Shown: positions 1 to 8,098, counted from the first letter of the stretch. The stretch is DNA of 19,714 bases from an uncultured Campylobacter sp. (GCA_937990735.1 CALKQT010000052.1:1-19714); one strand, 5' to 3'. Made by a program: numbers and translations. The notes: generated by a model not told the origin, from the letters alone.

Positions 1-26
1 CAAATTTTGCCCAGAAAGGATATTAA

Positions 27-707
27 ATGAAAAAATTGCTATTTGCGTTGGCGCTCGCCGCTTGCTTTGCGTTCGGCACGCCCGAGCTTGAGACGCTAGA
101 AAAAGAGTGTAATGACGGCAATATGGAGTCTTGCGCCGAGGCAGGATTGCAATGTAAGGATAATGCAAAAAAGCTAAAACTATTTGAAAAGGCTTGTAAC
201 GGCGGAAATAAGCTCGGTTGTCTCGGGGTCTCGGGCGTAATGATGCAAGAAGATCCAAAAAAAGCCGTCGAGTATTTTGAAAAAAAATGCGACTCTGGAG
301 ATGCTCTTGATTGCGCATTATTAGGGGCCATGTATAAGGACGGAGACGGAGTCGAAAAAGATATATCAAAAGCGGTAATTTATTATGACAAAGCTTGCGA
401 CAGAGGAAATGGACTATCATGCGGTATGTTGGCAGATATGTACCGTAAAGGAGACGGCATAAAAATAGATTTCATAAGAGCGGCGGTTTATTATAAAAAA
501 GGTTGCGACGTAGCAGGAGAATTACTGAATTGCTACAATTTTGCGGTTTTTAACCATTACGTCGAAAAAGATAAAAGTAAAGCTGCGCAGTATTACAAGA
601 AAGCTTGTGATTCAGGCAAAAATAGCTCTTATCTTGATCTTCCTAATATGACGGAATTGAAGGATATTTGGCAAAAATCCTGCGATATGTATGAGCTACT
701 AAAATAG
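27..707 (+). CDS. Secreted Sel1-like (Hcp-type) cysteine-repeat protein
   Basis: 226-residue protein. The N-terminus (residues 1-17) is a basic plus hydrophobic signal peptide, so export to the periplasm or outside is likely. The rest is a run of Sel1-like alpha/alpha repeats, each with two cysteines spaced C-x7-C: C28/C36, C57/C65, C88/C96 and C124/C132, then C160/C169 (x8) and an unpaired C194. In the Helicobacter cysteine-rich protein (Hcp) family such pairs form one disulfide per repeat. The last repeat has lost its second cysteine and the C-terminus (about 198-226) is no longer a clean repeat. The ATG at 27 is supported by an AGAAAGGA ribosome site at 13-20. Family assignment is firm. 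The function is unknown: the beta-lactamase annotation often given to this family should not be assumed. Confidence 0.88.
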   Translation: MKKLLFALALAACFAFGTPELETLEKECNDGNMESCAEAGLQCKDNAKKLKLFEKACNGGNKLGCLGVSGVMMQEDPKKAVEYFEKKCDSGDALDCALLGAMYKDGDGVEKDISKAVIYYDKACDRGNGLSCGMLADMYRKGDGIKIDFIRAAVYYKKGCDVAGELLNCYNFAVFNHYVEKDKSKAAQYYKKACDSGKNSSYLDLPNMTELKDIWQKSCDMYELLK

Positions 708-718
708 CTCGCCGAGTT

Positions 719-745
719 GCAGCCGATACGATACGCATCGGCTGC
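719..745 (+). terminator. Hairpin just after the Sel1 gene
   Basis: Perfect 9-bp inverted repeat (GCAGCCGAT / ATCGGCTGC) 11 bases past the stop codon. After one A/C mismatch the pairing continues for 2 bp to a 3-base ATA loop. Position and strength suit a transcription terminator, but only a poor T tract follows, so it may instead be a 3'-end stabilising stem. Confidence 0.5.
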
Positions 746-1453
746 GGCTCAAAATTCCTCCGCACCTAATTAAATCGCGGCGGTAGGCTACTAAGCTCAA
801 CGATAAAATTTTAAATTAGTCGGGCGATATGCGGCAGAATTTAGCGTAAATTTACACGGATCCTGCATAGATTTTGGCGCAAGCAAAGCGCTAAAATAAA
901 TAGGCAGGTTTGTTACAAGCAAAGGCGCGCCAAAAGCGTGGATTGATACGCAGCAGAATTTTAAGTTAGGATTATGGAGACCTTATACGCTTCGCCTCTG
1001 CAAGGATCAAGTGAAAGTAGAATTATGAGGTTGGAATTTACACAGTCGCAAATATAAAGCTTAGCGTCGATTTTTTGATTCGGAATTTAGAATTTTAAAA
1101 TTCCTAGAGCTTCGAATCTGACGCTGAGCCTTGAAATATCGTAGCGATAGAATTTTAAAATTTGCCGCCGCATCGCTTTAAAATCTTGCTTGAAAATTTT
1201 AATTATGCAGCGTAAAATTTTTCATTTCTGCCGCGACGCTGCGTTTTTCTATAAAAATTTTGCTCTTTTGCTATGGTGCTGTGTTTTCGTCGTAGAATTT
1301 CGCGTCTTTTTACGGCGCAGAATTTTTAGCGCGAAGTTCCTCATTATTTTTGCTTGTTAAAATTTAAGTGATAAATCCCACGATGTAAACGCACGGCATA
1401 AGGCTCTTATCGCTCCACGCCACTTTGAAGCGAAATGAGATAAAATTCTACGT

Positions 1454-1468
1454 GGCGCAAAAGGCGCC
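1454..1468 (-). terminator. Weak hairpin after nfo
   Basis: GGCGC / GCGCC stem of 5 bp with a 5-base loop, lying 4 bases past the nfo stop on the minus strand. A TAGAATTTTA stretch follows further downstream. The stem is short and the T tract is displaced, so this is only a possible terminator. Confidence 0.3.
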
Positions 1469-1471
1469 CGA

Positions 1472-2326
1472 TTAGGCTTTGCGGCGTCCTTGCATACTGC
1501 GCAAAAGTGCGATCTCCTCCGCCCAGAGGCTATCGTCGATCGTTTCTAAAATCAGCGGGATCTCGTCGATGTTCGGGTCGTTCATGATGTTTTCAAACGC
1601 CGTGAGCCCTAAAAATCCGCGTCCGAGGCTTTCGTGCCGATCCTTACGCACGCCAAGCTCGTTTTTCGTGTCGTTTAGGTGCATGCCGCTTAAAAATTTA
1701 TAGCCGATCGCGCGGTCAAACTCGCTCATCGTGCGCTCATAGGCCTGCGGGCTGCGCAGATCGTATCCTGCGGCGAATGCGTGGCAAGTGTCGATACAGA
1801 CGCCGATGCGATCTTTGTTTGAAATTTTATTGATCACGTAAGCAAGCTGAGCGAAATCATAGCCGAGATTGGAGCCCTGACCGGCGGTATTTTCGAGCAC
1901 AAGCTTGACGTCAGAGGTATTTGCGATGGCGAAATTTAGAGACTCTGCGATATTATCCAGACACACTTGAGCTGAAATTTCATTTAGATGCGAGCCCGGG
2001 TGAAAGTTCAAAAGCTTAAGCCCAAGCGCCTCGCAGCGGCGAATCTCGTCTATGAAGGCGTTTAGAGACTTCTTGCGCTCCGCCTCGCGCGGATGGCCCA
2101 AATTTATGAGGTAGCTGTCGTGCACCAAGACATGCTCCGCGCGGATGCCGCTTTGCTTTAACGCGTCCTTAAACGCGACGATCTCCTCCGCGCTAAGCGG
2201 CGGTGCGTCCCATCTGCGCTGATTTTTGACGAACATCGCAAACGCGTCCGCCCCGATCTTTGCGGCGTTTAGCGGCGCGTTAAAAACCCCGCCGCTAGCA
2301 CTCACGTGCGCTCCGATCCGCTTCAT
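1472..2326 (-). CDS. nfo: Endonuclease IV (AP endonuclease)
   Basis: 284 residues, against 285 in E. coli Nfo. It cleaves the DNA backbone 5' of abasic sites in base excision repair, using a three-zinc centre in a TIM barrel. All nine metal ligands known from the E. coli enzyme are present at the same numbers: H69, H109, E145, D179, H182, H216, D229, H231 and E261. They lie in the family motifs VLVHDSYL, NFHPGSH, LENTAGQG, IDTCHAFAAGYD, MHLNDTK and KDRHESLG. The ATG is preceded by a strong AGGAGG (2331-2336, minus strand) at 4-base spacing. It appears monocistronic; the next minus-strand gene upstream is about 360 bases away. Nothing about the protein looks abnormal. Confidence 0.97.
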   Translation of the reverse strand: MKRIGAHVSASGGVFNAPLNAAKIGADAFAMFVKNQRRWDAPPLSAEEIVAFKDALKQSGIRAEHVLVHDSYLINLGHPREAERKKSLNAFIDEIRRCEALGLKLLNFHPGSHLNEISAQVCLDNIAESLNFAIANTSDVKLVLENTAGQGSNLGYDFAQLAYVINKISNKDRIGVCIDTCHAFAAGYDLRSPQAYERTMSEFDRAIGYKFLSGMHLNDTKNELGVRKDRHESLGRGFLGLTAFENIMNDPNIDEIPLILETIDDSLWAEEIALLRSMQGRRKA

Positions 2327-2483
2327 TCTACCTCCTAAATTTTATTTTACGCCGCGCGCGTCGAAATTTTATAAACCTGAGCTGCGCGCGGATTTTTAAA
2401 TTTAAATGCGCGCTTTTCTTTCGCACATACGCGTTGCTTAGTAAATTTCGCCGCGAAGAGCCGGTGCATAGCGTCAATAAAAC

Positions 2484-2690
2484 CGCGCCGTTTGCAAAGC
2501 TTGGGCGGCTACCTCGCCGAGTAATGGAATTTTGACCGCTCGCGCCGTTGTTTTGGGCGGCTACTAGAGTGCATTATTCTCGCGCTTACAAACACCCGCT
2601 GCGCGAGATTTTACTCGTTCGCGATTTGCTCGCGCCGCCCGCGGAATCGCATCTCACGTGCTACAGACACCCGCCGCGCAAAATTTTACT
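2484..2690. repeat. Degenerate repeats in the nfo/lipoprotein spacer
   Basis: The 359-bp gap between the two minus-strand genes holds no gene but has internal duplications. TTGGGCGGCTAC occurs exactly at 2501-2512 and 2553-2564, each preceded by CGCGCCGTT (2484 and 2541). A 25-base unit at 2591-2615 recurs at 2666-2690 with 21 of 25 identical bases; its second copy runs over the stop codon of the lipoprotein gene. The repeats are diverged, so the duplication is old. Confidence 0.55.
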
Positions 2691-3180
2691 GTAGCTCGCG
2701 GATTTTGATCTTTACGCCGCGTTTTACGTCGGCGAAGCTTATGGATCTTCCGCCGCCGTCCTTGTCGCGGCAAACCTTATAATCGATAGAGCCAGCTTGC
2801 AGGCTTTGCGCTAGGCAACGGCGCTCGCCCGCGTCGCTACCGCCAAAGATCGGCTTGCCGTCTAGGATTTGGCCGAGAAGCCCGCGGTAGTGCTCGGCGC
2901 CGAAGAATTTTTTATTGAAAACAAGCTCGTCGTCGCACGCGCCGTTCATACAAATTTTATCGCCTTTTAAAACCAGGCTCAGCACGCTGATGCCGCTTGC
3001 GTAAATTTGAACCTCGGTTTGATTTTTAAATTTGCGCATAAAGCCCGCGTCGCTGGTGCGAGTAAGTGGCGAAATGACGGTGAAATTTACAGCTTGCGTA
3101 GAAGCGGGCTTGAGCGCGGTGGTAGCGCAGCCTGCGAGTAGAAGCGAAAGTGCAAGCGGCGCCAGAAAAGAGCATTTCAT
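2686..3180 (-). CDS. Putative outer-membrane or periplasmic lipoprotein
   Basis: 164 residues. The N-terminus has a lysine, a hydrophobic stretch and a lipobox L-A-G-C with the lipid-carrying cysteine at 18, so it is a type II signal peptide substrate. The mature part has four cysteines (C77, C82, C122, C137), arranged as C77-x4-C82 and C122-x14-C137, which could form two disulfides in the periplasm. I do not recognise a named domain; it resembles small uncharacterised Campylobacter lipoproteins. The start has AAGGA (3187-3191, minus strand) 6 bases upstream. The last codons overlap the second copy of a diverged 25-base repeat, which raises the chance that the extreme C-terminus has been remodelled. 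Confidence 0.8.
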   Translation of the reverse strand: MKCSFLAPLALSLLLAGCATTALKPASTQAVNFTVISPLTRTSDAGFMRKFKNQTEVQIYASGISVLSLVLKGDKICMNGACDDELVFNKKFFGAEHYRGLLGQILDGKPIFGGSDAGERRCLAQSLQAGSIDYKVCRDKDGGGRSISFADVKRGVKIKIRELQ

Positions 3181-3199
3181 AAATAATCCTTAATTTAAG

Positions 3200-3227
3200 T
3201 TGGGTTTAAGTGCGTCTTGAGTAGAAT
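3200..3227 (+). promoter_or_regulatory. Probable sigma-70 promoter of the tRNA-Glu gene
   Basis: TTGGGT (3200-3205), 16-base spacer, TAGAAT (3222-3227), with a TTTAAGTG element in between, as is common in Campylobacter promoters. The predicted start would be about 25 bases before the mature tRNA. Pattern-based only. Confidence 0.42.
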
Positions 3228-3257
3228 ACCGCCTTTAATCTTAATACCAGATTAAGT

Positions 3258-3332
3258 GGCCCCTTCGTCTAACGGTTAGGACATCGCCCTTTCACGGCGG
3301 TAAAACGAGTTCGAATCTCGTAGGGGTCGCCA
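3258..3332 (+). tRNA. tRNA-Glu (anticodon TTC)
   Basis: 75 bases including an encoded CCA. The 7-bp acceptor stem pairs GGCCCCT (3258-3264) with AGGGGTC (3322-3328), one pair being G-U; the discriminator is G3329 and CCA is 3330-3332. The anticodon loop CTTTCAC (3289-3295) carries TTC at 3291-3293. The T arm has the GTTCGAAT signature closed by ACGAG/CTCGT. The sequence closely follows bacterial tRNA-Glu. It stands alone and has no neighbouring tRNA or integrase, so it shows no sign of being used as an integration site here. Confidence 0.97.
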
Positions 3333-3592
3333 CTTCTAGGTTTTAAAATTTTTTGACGCAAATTTTAGCTTTTGTAAAATTCTGAAATTTTATCTAACTG
3401 CTAAATTTTAAAATTATGCGCTTTTGCTGCTTCCTGCGTTACGAAATTCCAAGACTGCAAAATTCTACCTGATAGTTTTAAAATTTAGCCCTGCCGAATT
3501 TATGTAATAAATTTTATGCGGACAGATGAAACTTAATGAAATAAAACTTGCAAATTTAGCTCTTTCTAAAAAAAATTCGCTAAATTTATTGA

Positions 3593-4330
3593 ATGCAAAA
3601 TTTTAAAGAATACGTAAATGAAATTCTAAAAAATCATCCTGGCGAGCGCGTCACGAGCTTTAGTTTCGAGGGCGAGAAATACTGGCTCAAGCAGCCGGAG
3701 CTGCGCATCCGCGGCGGATTGCTTACGAAAATATTCAAAGCAAATCCGAAAGTCGCTTTCGATTACGAAGCGCTAAAATGCGAGAGCCTGTACGCAGCCG
3801 GCGCGCCTGTGCCGCAGCTGGTGCTGCGAGACGAGAGCTTTTTCGTACTCAAAGACGGCGGCACGCCGGTGGACGAGGTGCTAAAAAGCTCGGATGAAGC
3901 GGCTTGTGTGGCGCTCATTGAGGGCTATGCTGCGGCGTTAGCACAGCTACATTCGCGCGGCTTCATACACGGCAGACCCGCGCTGCGCGACGTCTTAGTA
4001 AAAAATGGCGAGATGAAATTTATAGATTTTGAAAATCGCAGCGAGCGCGGTAACCTGCAAAAAGCCAAAATGCGAGATTTTTTGCTGTTTGTCTATGATC
4101 TTTGTCGCGAAGGGTTGAACGAAGGTTTGGTGCGCGCAGGCATCCGCGCCTACGACTTAAACGGCGGGCAGGACGTAGTGCAAAGTGCGTGGGCTACGGT
4201 ACTTGCGCTGCGTCCGATATATTTTATCGCTAGGCTTTTGCCGCAAAAATTTAAAGATCTAAACGCGCTCGTGCGCACATTTGAGCTCTGCCTAAAAATA
4301 ATTGAGAAAAACGATGATCAAACAAAGTAA
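3593..4330 (+). CDS. Atypical kinase-fold protein (Bud32 / LPS-kinase-like)
   Basis: 245 residues with the outline of a small Bud32/Kdo-kinase-like protein. There is a possible ATP lysine at K33 (YWLKQ), an alpha-C glutamate near E59-E64, a catalytic-loop region LAQLHSRGFIHGRPALRDVL (117-136) and a DFG-like FIDFEN (143-148). Compared with the usual HGDxxxxN loop, the catalytic aspartate position is R128 and the asparagine position is D133; D145 is kept. It could be a divergent kinase for a sugar or protein, or a pseudokinase. The likely cytoplasmic substrate is unknown. The start has no good ribosome site, but no other methionine precedes the conserved part. It overlaps the following efflux gene by 17 bases, so the two are probably co-transcribed. 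Confidence 0.7.
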   Translation: MQNFKEYVNEILKNHPGERVTSFSFEGEKYWLKQPELRIRGGLLTKIFKANPKVAFDYEALKCESLYAAGAPVPQLVLRDESFFVLKDGGTPVDEVLKSSDEAACVALIEGYAAALAQLHSRGFIHGRPALRDVLVKNGEMKFIDFENRSERGNLQKAKMRDFLLFVYDLCREGLNEGLVRAGIRAYDLNGGQDVVQSAWATVLALRPIYFIARLLPQKFKDLNALVRTFELCLKIIEKNDDQTK

Positions 4331-5513
4331 ATTCGCTAAATTTAAGCTGGTGATTATACTCGCCTATATGTCGGCTCTGGCGCCTTTGTCTACCGATATG
4401 TATCTGCCCGCGCTGGAAAAGGTAAAGGCAAGCTTTGCTACGAGCGAGTTTTACGCTCAGCTATCGGTTGCGAGCTTTTTCATCGCATTTGCGCTAGGAC
4501 AGCTCGTTTATGGACCGCTAAGTGATAAATTCGGTCGCAAAAAGCCGTTATACGCGGGCATTTTGCTTTTCATATGTGCGTCGCTTGCCTGCGTGAGCTT
4601 TGATAGCGTTTACGCGTTTATATTCTTTAGATTTTTACAAGCTTTGGGCGGGTGTGCGGGAGTGGTACTTGCGCGAGCGGTAATTAACGACAAATTTGAG
4701 CTGCACGAGGCTGCGGCGATGTTTGCGCTGATGATGGTCGTGGGCTCGCTAGCTCCGATGCTAGCACCAACTCTAGGCGGATTTGTGCTAGATTTTTTCT
4801 CGTGGCAAGCGATTTTTGCGATTTTGTTCGCGCTTGGAATTTTGCTTTTTGCATTTATATTTTTCGGACTCGACGAGAGCGCGCAGATAGATGGGACTGC
4901 TATTCTTAGCGTAAAAAGCGTGCTTGTCGAATACAGCATAATCTTGCGAAATAAAGAATTTATGCGCTATACGCTAGGATTTGCAGTTGCGATGAGCGCG
5001 CTTTTCGCTTATATCACGGGCTCTAGCTTTATATTTTTGGGCTATTACGGGCTGGGCGAGCATGCCTTTGGCGTAACATTTGGCATCAACGCTCTTGGAA
5101 TGACCATCGTTTCGGCACTAAATGCCAAACTCGTGCAAAATCGCGAACCCACAGCTTTATTAAATTTCGGCCTAATAGCTATGCTTGTGACGAGCCTGAT
5201 TTTGCTCGTATGCTCTATACTGGGCCTTCCCTTCATCTGCTTTGAGGCTTCGCTTTTTGTATTACTTTCGTCTCTTGGCTTTGTTGCGCCTAACGCCACG
5301 ACGCTTGCGATGGCGCTGTATAAGGACGGCAACTCTGGCGCAGCTTCGGCGGTACTGGGGACTGCGCAGTTTGCTATCGCCGGGGCTATTTCGTTTATCA
5401 TAGGTGCAGTGGGAGCGAATAAGCCGTTTTTGCTCGCAAGTGTGATGGCGATTTGTGCTCTTTGCGCGAACGCTGTGTATTTTTTATTGCGAAAAAAGAA
5501 TCAAAAATTTTAA
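4314..5513 (+). CDS. MFS multidrug efflux transporter, Bcr/CflA type
   Basis: 399 residues with 12 hydrophobic segments, placing it in the inner membrane as a proton-driven drug exporter. The N-terminal signature LAPLSTDMYLPAL and motif A GPLSDKFGRKKP between segments 2 and 3 are typical of the Bcr/CflA (DHA1) group, as is the loop with R and N residues following segment 4 (LARAVINDKF). I chose the ATG at 4314. A TTG four codons earlier (4302) keeps the frame open but has no ribosome site, and the sequence before the ATG (GAGAAAAACG) is at least purine rich. The exported compound cannot be told from sequence; bicyclomycin, sulfonamides and chloramphenicol are known substrates in the family. 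Confidence 0.9.
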   Translation: MIKQSKFAKFKLVIILAYMSALAPLSTDMYLPALEKVKASFATSEFYAQLSVASFFIAFALGQLVYGPLSDKFGRKKPLYAGILLFICASLACVSFDSVYAFIFFRFLQALGGCAGVVLARAVINDKFELHEAAAMFALMMVVGSLAPMLAPTLGGFVLDFFSWQAIFAILFALGILLFAFIFFGLDESAQIDGTAILSVKSVLVEYSIILRNKEFMRYTLGFAVAMSALFAYITGSSFIFLGYYGLGEHAFGVTFGINALGMTIVSALNAKLVQNREPTALLNFGLIAMLVTSLILLVCSILGLPFICFEASLFVLLSSLGFVAPNATTLAMALYKDGNSGAASAVLGTAQFAIAGAISFIIGAVGANKPFLLASVMAICALCANAVYFLLRKKNQKF

Positions 5514-5530
5514 TTTTAATATTTTTTAAA

Positions 5531-5559
5531 TTTATCGTTAAGGATTGATTAGCTAAAAT
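5531..5559 (+). promoter_or_regulatory. Possible thrS-infC promoter
   Basis: TTTATC (5531-5536), 17-base spacer, TAAAAT (5554-5559), about 57 bases before the thrS start. The flanking AGCTAA-AA-TTAGCT symmetry (5551-5564) overlaps the -10 box. No threonine-codon leader or T-box-like structure is visible. Weak, pattern-based call. Confidence 0.3.
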
Positions 5560-5615
5560 TAGCTCTCGTTCTTTCAGTGTAAGAAAGACAATTCGGTAAA
5601 AAAGGAAACAAGCCA

Positions 5616-7439
5616 ATGAGCGATATTATCGCATATAAACTTAACGGTGAAATTTACGATACTCAAAGTATCGGCGAGCACGCAAGCGAGGCGCAGCCGA
5701 TATATTTCGATAACTCCGAGGACGCGCTTAAAATTCTGCGCCACTCCTGTGCGCACCTTTTGGCACAGGCGGTACGTGAGCTCTACCCGAGCGCTAAATT
5801 TTTCGTAGGGCCTGCGATCGAAGATGGGTTTTACTATGATATGCGCGTTAGCAAAGATAACGGCGAGAAGCTCGGCGAAGAGGATTTGGGGGCGATCGAA
5901 AAGAAGATGCGCGCGCTTGCCGAGGCAAATTTAGAGATTAAAAAGATAGCCTCCACCAAAGAGGCGGTCGCGAAAAAATATGCAAACGACGATCTTAAGC
6001 AGGAGGTTTTAAAGCGTATCCCCGAAGGCCCGGTTAGCTTATACGCGCAGGGCGAGTTTGAGGACATCTGCCGCGGCCCGCATGTGCAAAATACGAAATT
6101 TTTGAAAAATTTTGCTCTTACGCGTATCGCGGGAGCGTATCTCGGCGGCGACGAGAAGCGCGAGATGCTAACTCGCATCTACGGCGTCGTATTTGCCGAT
6201 AAAGATAGCCTCAAAAAGCACCTTACGATGCTAGAGGAAGCCAAGAAACGCGATCACCGAAAGCTCGGAGCCGAGATGAAATTTTTCACCTTCGACGAGC
6301 AGATCGGTGCAGGACTTCCGATCTGGCTTCCTGCGGGCACGAGGATGCGCATAAGGCTCGAGGAGCGCCTTTATAGGCAGCTTCGCAAGCGAGGCTACGA
6401 GCCAGTGCGCGGCCCTGAAATTTTAAAATCCGACGCGTGGAAGATCAGCGGACACTACAGCAATTACAAAGAAAATATGTATTTTACGACGATCGAGGAG
6501 CAAGAATACGGCATCAAGCCGATGAACTGCGTCGGTCATATCAAGGTTTATCAAAGCGAGATCCGCTCATATCGCGATCTGCCGCTTAAATTTTGCGAGT
6601 ACGGCGTCGTGCACCGCCACGAAAAAAGCGGCGTCTTGCACGGGCTTTTCCGCGTGCGCGAGTTTACGCAGGACGACGCGCATCTGTTTGTGATGCCGAG
6701 CCAGATCAAAGAAAACGTCTATGAAATTTTAGATTTCGTTGAGCTTCTGATGAAGGCTTTCGGATTTGAATACGAGCTTGAAATTTCGACCAAACCGCAA
6801 AAGGCGGTCGGCGACGACGAGGTTTGGGATATCGCGACGAAGGCTTTAAAAGACGCGCTTGACGAAAAGGGCTTAAAATATGGCCTAGACGAGGGAGGCG
6901 GCGCATTCTACGGACCTAAGATCGACATCAAAATCACCGACGCGCTCGGTCGAAAATGGCAGTGCGGCACGGTGCAGGTCGATTTTAACCTGCCTGCGCG
7001 CTTCGAGCTAGGCTACATCGACGAAAATAATGAAAAAAGGCAGCCCGTGATGCTGCATCGCGCAATTTTGGGAAGCTTCGAGCGCTTCGTGGGGATTTTG
7101 CTCGAGCACACCGCGGGCGAGCTTCCGTTTTGGATCTGTCCTACGCAGGTATCGATCGTACCGATCGGCGAGGCGCACGCAAGCTATGCGAAGGAAATTT
7201 TAAATTTGCTGCGCGAGGCAGGCATTGACGGCGAAATTTTAGATAAAAACGAGACGCTAAATAAACGAATCAGAACGGCTGAAAAGCAGAAGGTGCCGCT
7301 CATCATCGTCCTAGGCGATAATGAAGCTTCGGCTCGCAGCGTGGCCTTGCGCGATCGCAGGGCGCGCGAACAGCGAAATTTAGGGCTGGATGAGTTTTTA
7401 AATTTCGTAAAAGCTAAATTAAACGAGGTGAATTTTTGA
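5616..7439 (+). CDS. thrS: Threonyl-tRNA synthetase
   Basis: 607 residues. It charges tRNA-Thr with threonine and edits mischarged serine. The N-terminal TGS-type domain is shortened (about 35 residues), so the protein is about 35 residues shorter than in E. coli, as is usual in Campylobacter and Helicobacter. The editing domain is intact: HSCAHLLAQAV with H43 and H47, and ICRGPHV with C152 and H156. The class II catalytic core has motif 2 in FCEYGVVHRHEKSGVLHGLFRVREFTQDDAHLF (split across 327-358), motif 3 at MLHRAILGSFERF, and zinc ligands C305, H356 and H481 matching E. coli C334, H385 and H511. The C-terminal anticodon-binding domain starts near residue 505. The ATG has AAAGGA at 5601-5606. 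The stop overlaps the infC start. Confidence 0.98.
   Translation: MSDIIAYKLNGEIYDTQSIGEHASEAQPIYFDNSEDALKILRHSCAHLLAQAVRELYPSAKFFVGPAIEDGFYYDMRVSKDNGEKLGEEDLGAIEKKMRALAEANLEIKKIASTKEAVAKKYANDDLKQEVLKRIPEGPVSLYAQGEFEDICRGPHVQNTKFLKNFALTRIAGAYLGGDEKREMLTRIYGVVFADKDSLKKHLTMLEEAKKRDHRKLGAEMKFFTFDEQIGAGLPIWLPAGTRMRIRLEERLYRQLRKRGYEPVRGPEILKSDAWKISGHYSNYKENMYFTTIEEQEYGIKPMNCVGHIKVYQSEIRSYRDLPLKFCEYGVVHRHEKSGVLHGLFRVREFTQDDAHLFVMPSQIKENVYEILDFVELLMKAFGFEYELEISTKPQKAVGDDEVWDIATKALKDALDEKGLKYGLDEGGGAFYGPKIDIKITDALGRKWQCGTVQVDFNLPARFELGYIDENNEKRQPVMLHRAILGSFERFVGILLEHTAGELPFWICPTQVSIVPIGEAHASYAKEILNLLREAGIDGEILDKNETLNKRIRTAEKQKVPLIIVLGDNEASARSVALRDRRAREQRNLGLDEFLNFVKAKLNEVNF
7425..7438 (+). promoter_or_regulatory. 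Ribosome site fixing the TTG start of infC
   Basis: GAGGTG (7425-7430) sits 5 bases before TTG (7436-7438). The TTG overlaps the thrS stop as TTGA, so infC translation is coupled to thrS. A rare start codon on infC is the classic device by which IF3 limits its own synthesis in E. coli (AUU there); a TTG here may serve the same end. Confidence 0.7.
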
Positions 7440-7957
7440 GCAGAGAGAAAGAGGTTTTTCTAAACGAGGACATTCCGGCTAGCGAAGTCAGGTGCATAGG
7501 CGACAACGGCGAGGTTTACGGCATAATTTCAAAGGCGCAGGCGCTGCAAATCGCCGAGCGAGAGGGCGTGGATCTGGTTTTGATAGCGCCCGATGCAAAG
7601 CCGCCCGTTTGCAAGGTCATGAACTACAGCAAATTTCGCTATCAGCAGGAAAAAAAGCTCAAAGAGGCGAAAAAAAAGCAAAAAATCATCGAGGTCAAAG
7701 AGATCAAGCTGTCCGCCAAAATCGCTCAAAACGACATTAATTACAAAGTAAAACACGCGAAAGAATTCCTTAGTAGCGGCAAACACGTCAAACTTCGCGT
7801 ATTTTTAAAAGGGCGCGAGATGTCAAGCCCGGAAATCGGCGTAAATTTGCTAAATAAAATTTGGGATGAATTTTTCGCAGAAGTTGCCGATCGCGATAAG
7901 GCGCCTGCGCTGGAGGGTCGCTACGTAAATATGCTGATCACGCCGAAAAAAGTTTAG
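7436..7957 (+). CDS. infC: Translation initiation factor IF-3
   Basis: 173 residues, against 180 in E. coli. IF3 binds the 30S subunit, blocks subunit joining and checks the start codon and initiator tRNA. The N-terminal domain has the characteristic FLNEDIPASEVRCIGDNGEVYGI and LVLIAPDAKPPVCKVMNYSKF (in parts, 8-78). A lysine-rich linker (about 80-97) follows, then the C-terminal domain with KEIKLSAKIAQNDINYKVKHA and the VFLKGREMS motif. The TTG start overlaps the thrS stop. The usual downstream partners rpmI and rplT are not here; instead a sugar locus begins about 200 bases on, so infC is the last housekeeping gene before the accessory region. Confidence 0.97.
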   Translation: MSREKEVFLNEDIPASEVRCIGDNGEVYGIISKAQALQIAEREGVDLVLIAPDAKPPVCKVMNYSKFRYQQEKKLKEAKKKQKIIEVKEIKLSAKIAQNDINYKVKHAKEFLSSGKHVKLRVFLKGREMSSPEIGVNLLNKIWDEFFAEVADRDKAPALEGRYVNMLITPKKV

Positions 7958-7961
7958 TGTA

Positions 7962-7982
7962 TTTGTGCGGAATAAACACAAA
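7962..7982 (+). terminator. Weak hairpin after infC
   Basis: TTTGTG / CACAAA (6 bp, 9-base loop) beginning 4 bases past the infC stop and followed by ATAATTT. It could separate thrS-infC from the sugar operon, but it is AT rich and short. Confidence 0.3.
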
Positions 7983-8098
7983 ATAATTTGATACTATTAA
8001 GTGCATGCGGCGCTATATAGTATTAAGTAATTTTATACGTAGTTATTTTTACTTGAAACTTTCTTGATGAAATACTAGTAAACTGATAAGTCAGCAAT

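Larger units (their letters stand above)
708..1471. other. 764-bp intergenic stretch, no gene recognised
   Basis: No open frame here begins with a plausible start and ribosome site or reads like a known protein. The sequence is crowded with AAATTT/AAAATTTT words, including a perfect 14-bp palindrome GAATTTTAAAATTC at 1090-1103 and near copies (GAATTTTAAAATTT at 1150-1163). It may hold a long-decayed gene or simple spacer. Apart from the hairpin at 719-745 and a weak hairpin at 1454-1468, I see nothing to annotate. Confidence 0.6.

Noticed and set aside
23..331. Minus-strand open frame of 102 codons opposite the Sel1 gene
   Set aside because: Composition is that of an antisense shadow and the plus-strand repeats are convincing.
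4302..4313. TTG start for the efflux gene four codons upstream
   Set aside because: No ribosome site before it and no added family-typical residues; the ATG at 4314 is simpler.
5551..5564. AGCTAA-AA-TTAGCT symmetry before thrS as a riboswitch or T-box
   Set aside because: Two-base loop, no conserved T-box elements, and T-boxes are not expected in this group; it is more likely part of the promoter region.
5834..6178. Minus-strand open frame of 114 codons within thrS
   Set aside because: Serine/arginine-rich shadow of a strongly conserved gene; no ribosome site or recognisable protein.
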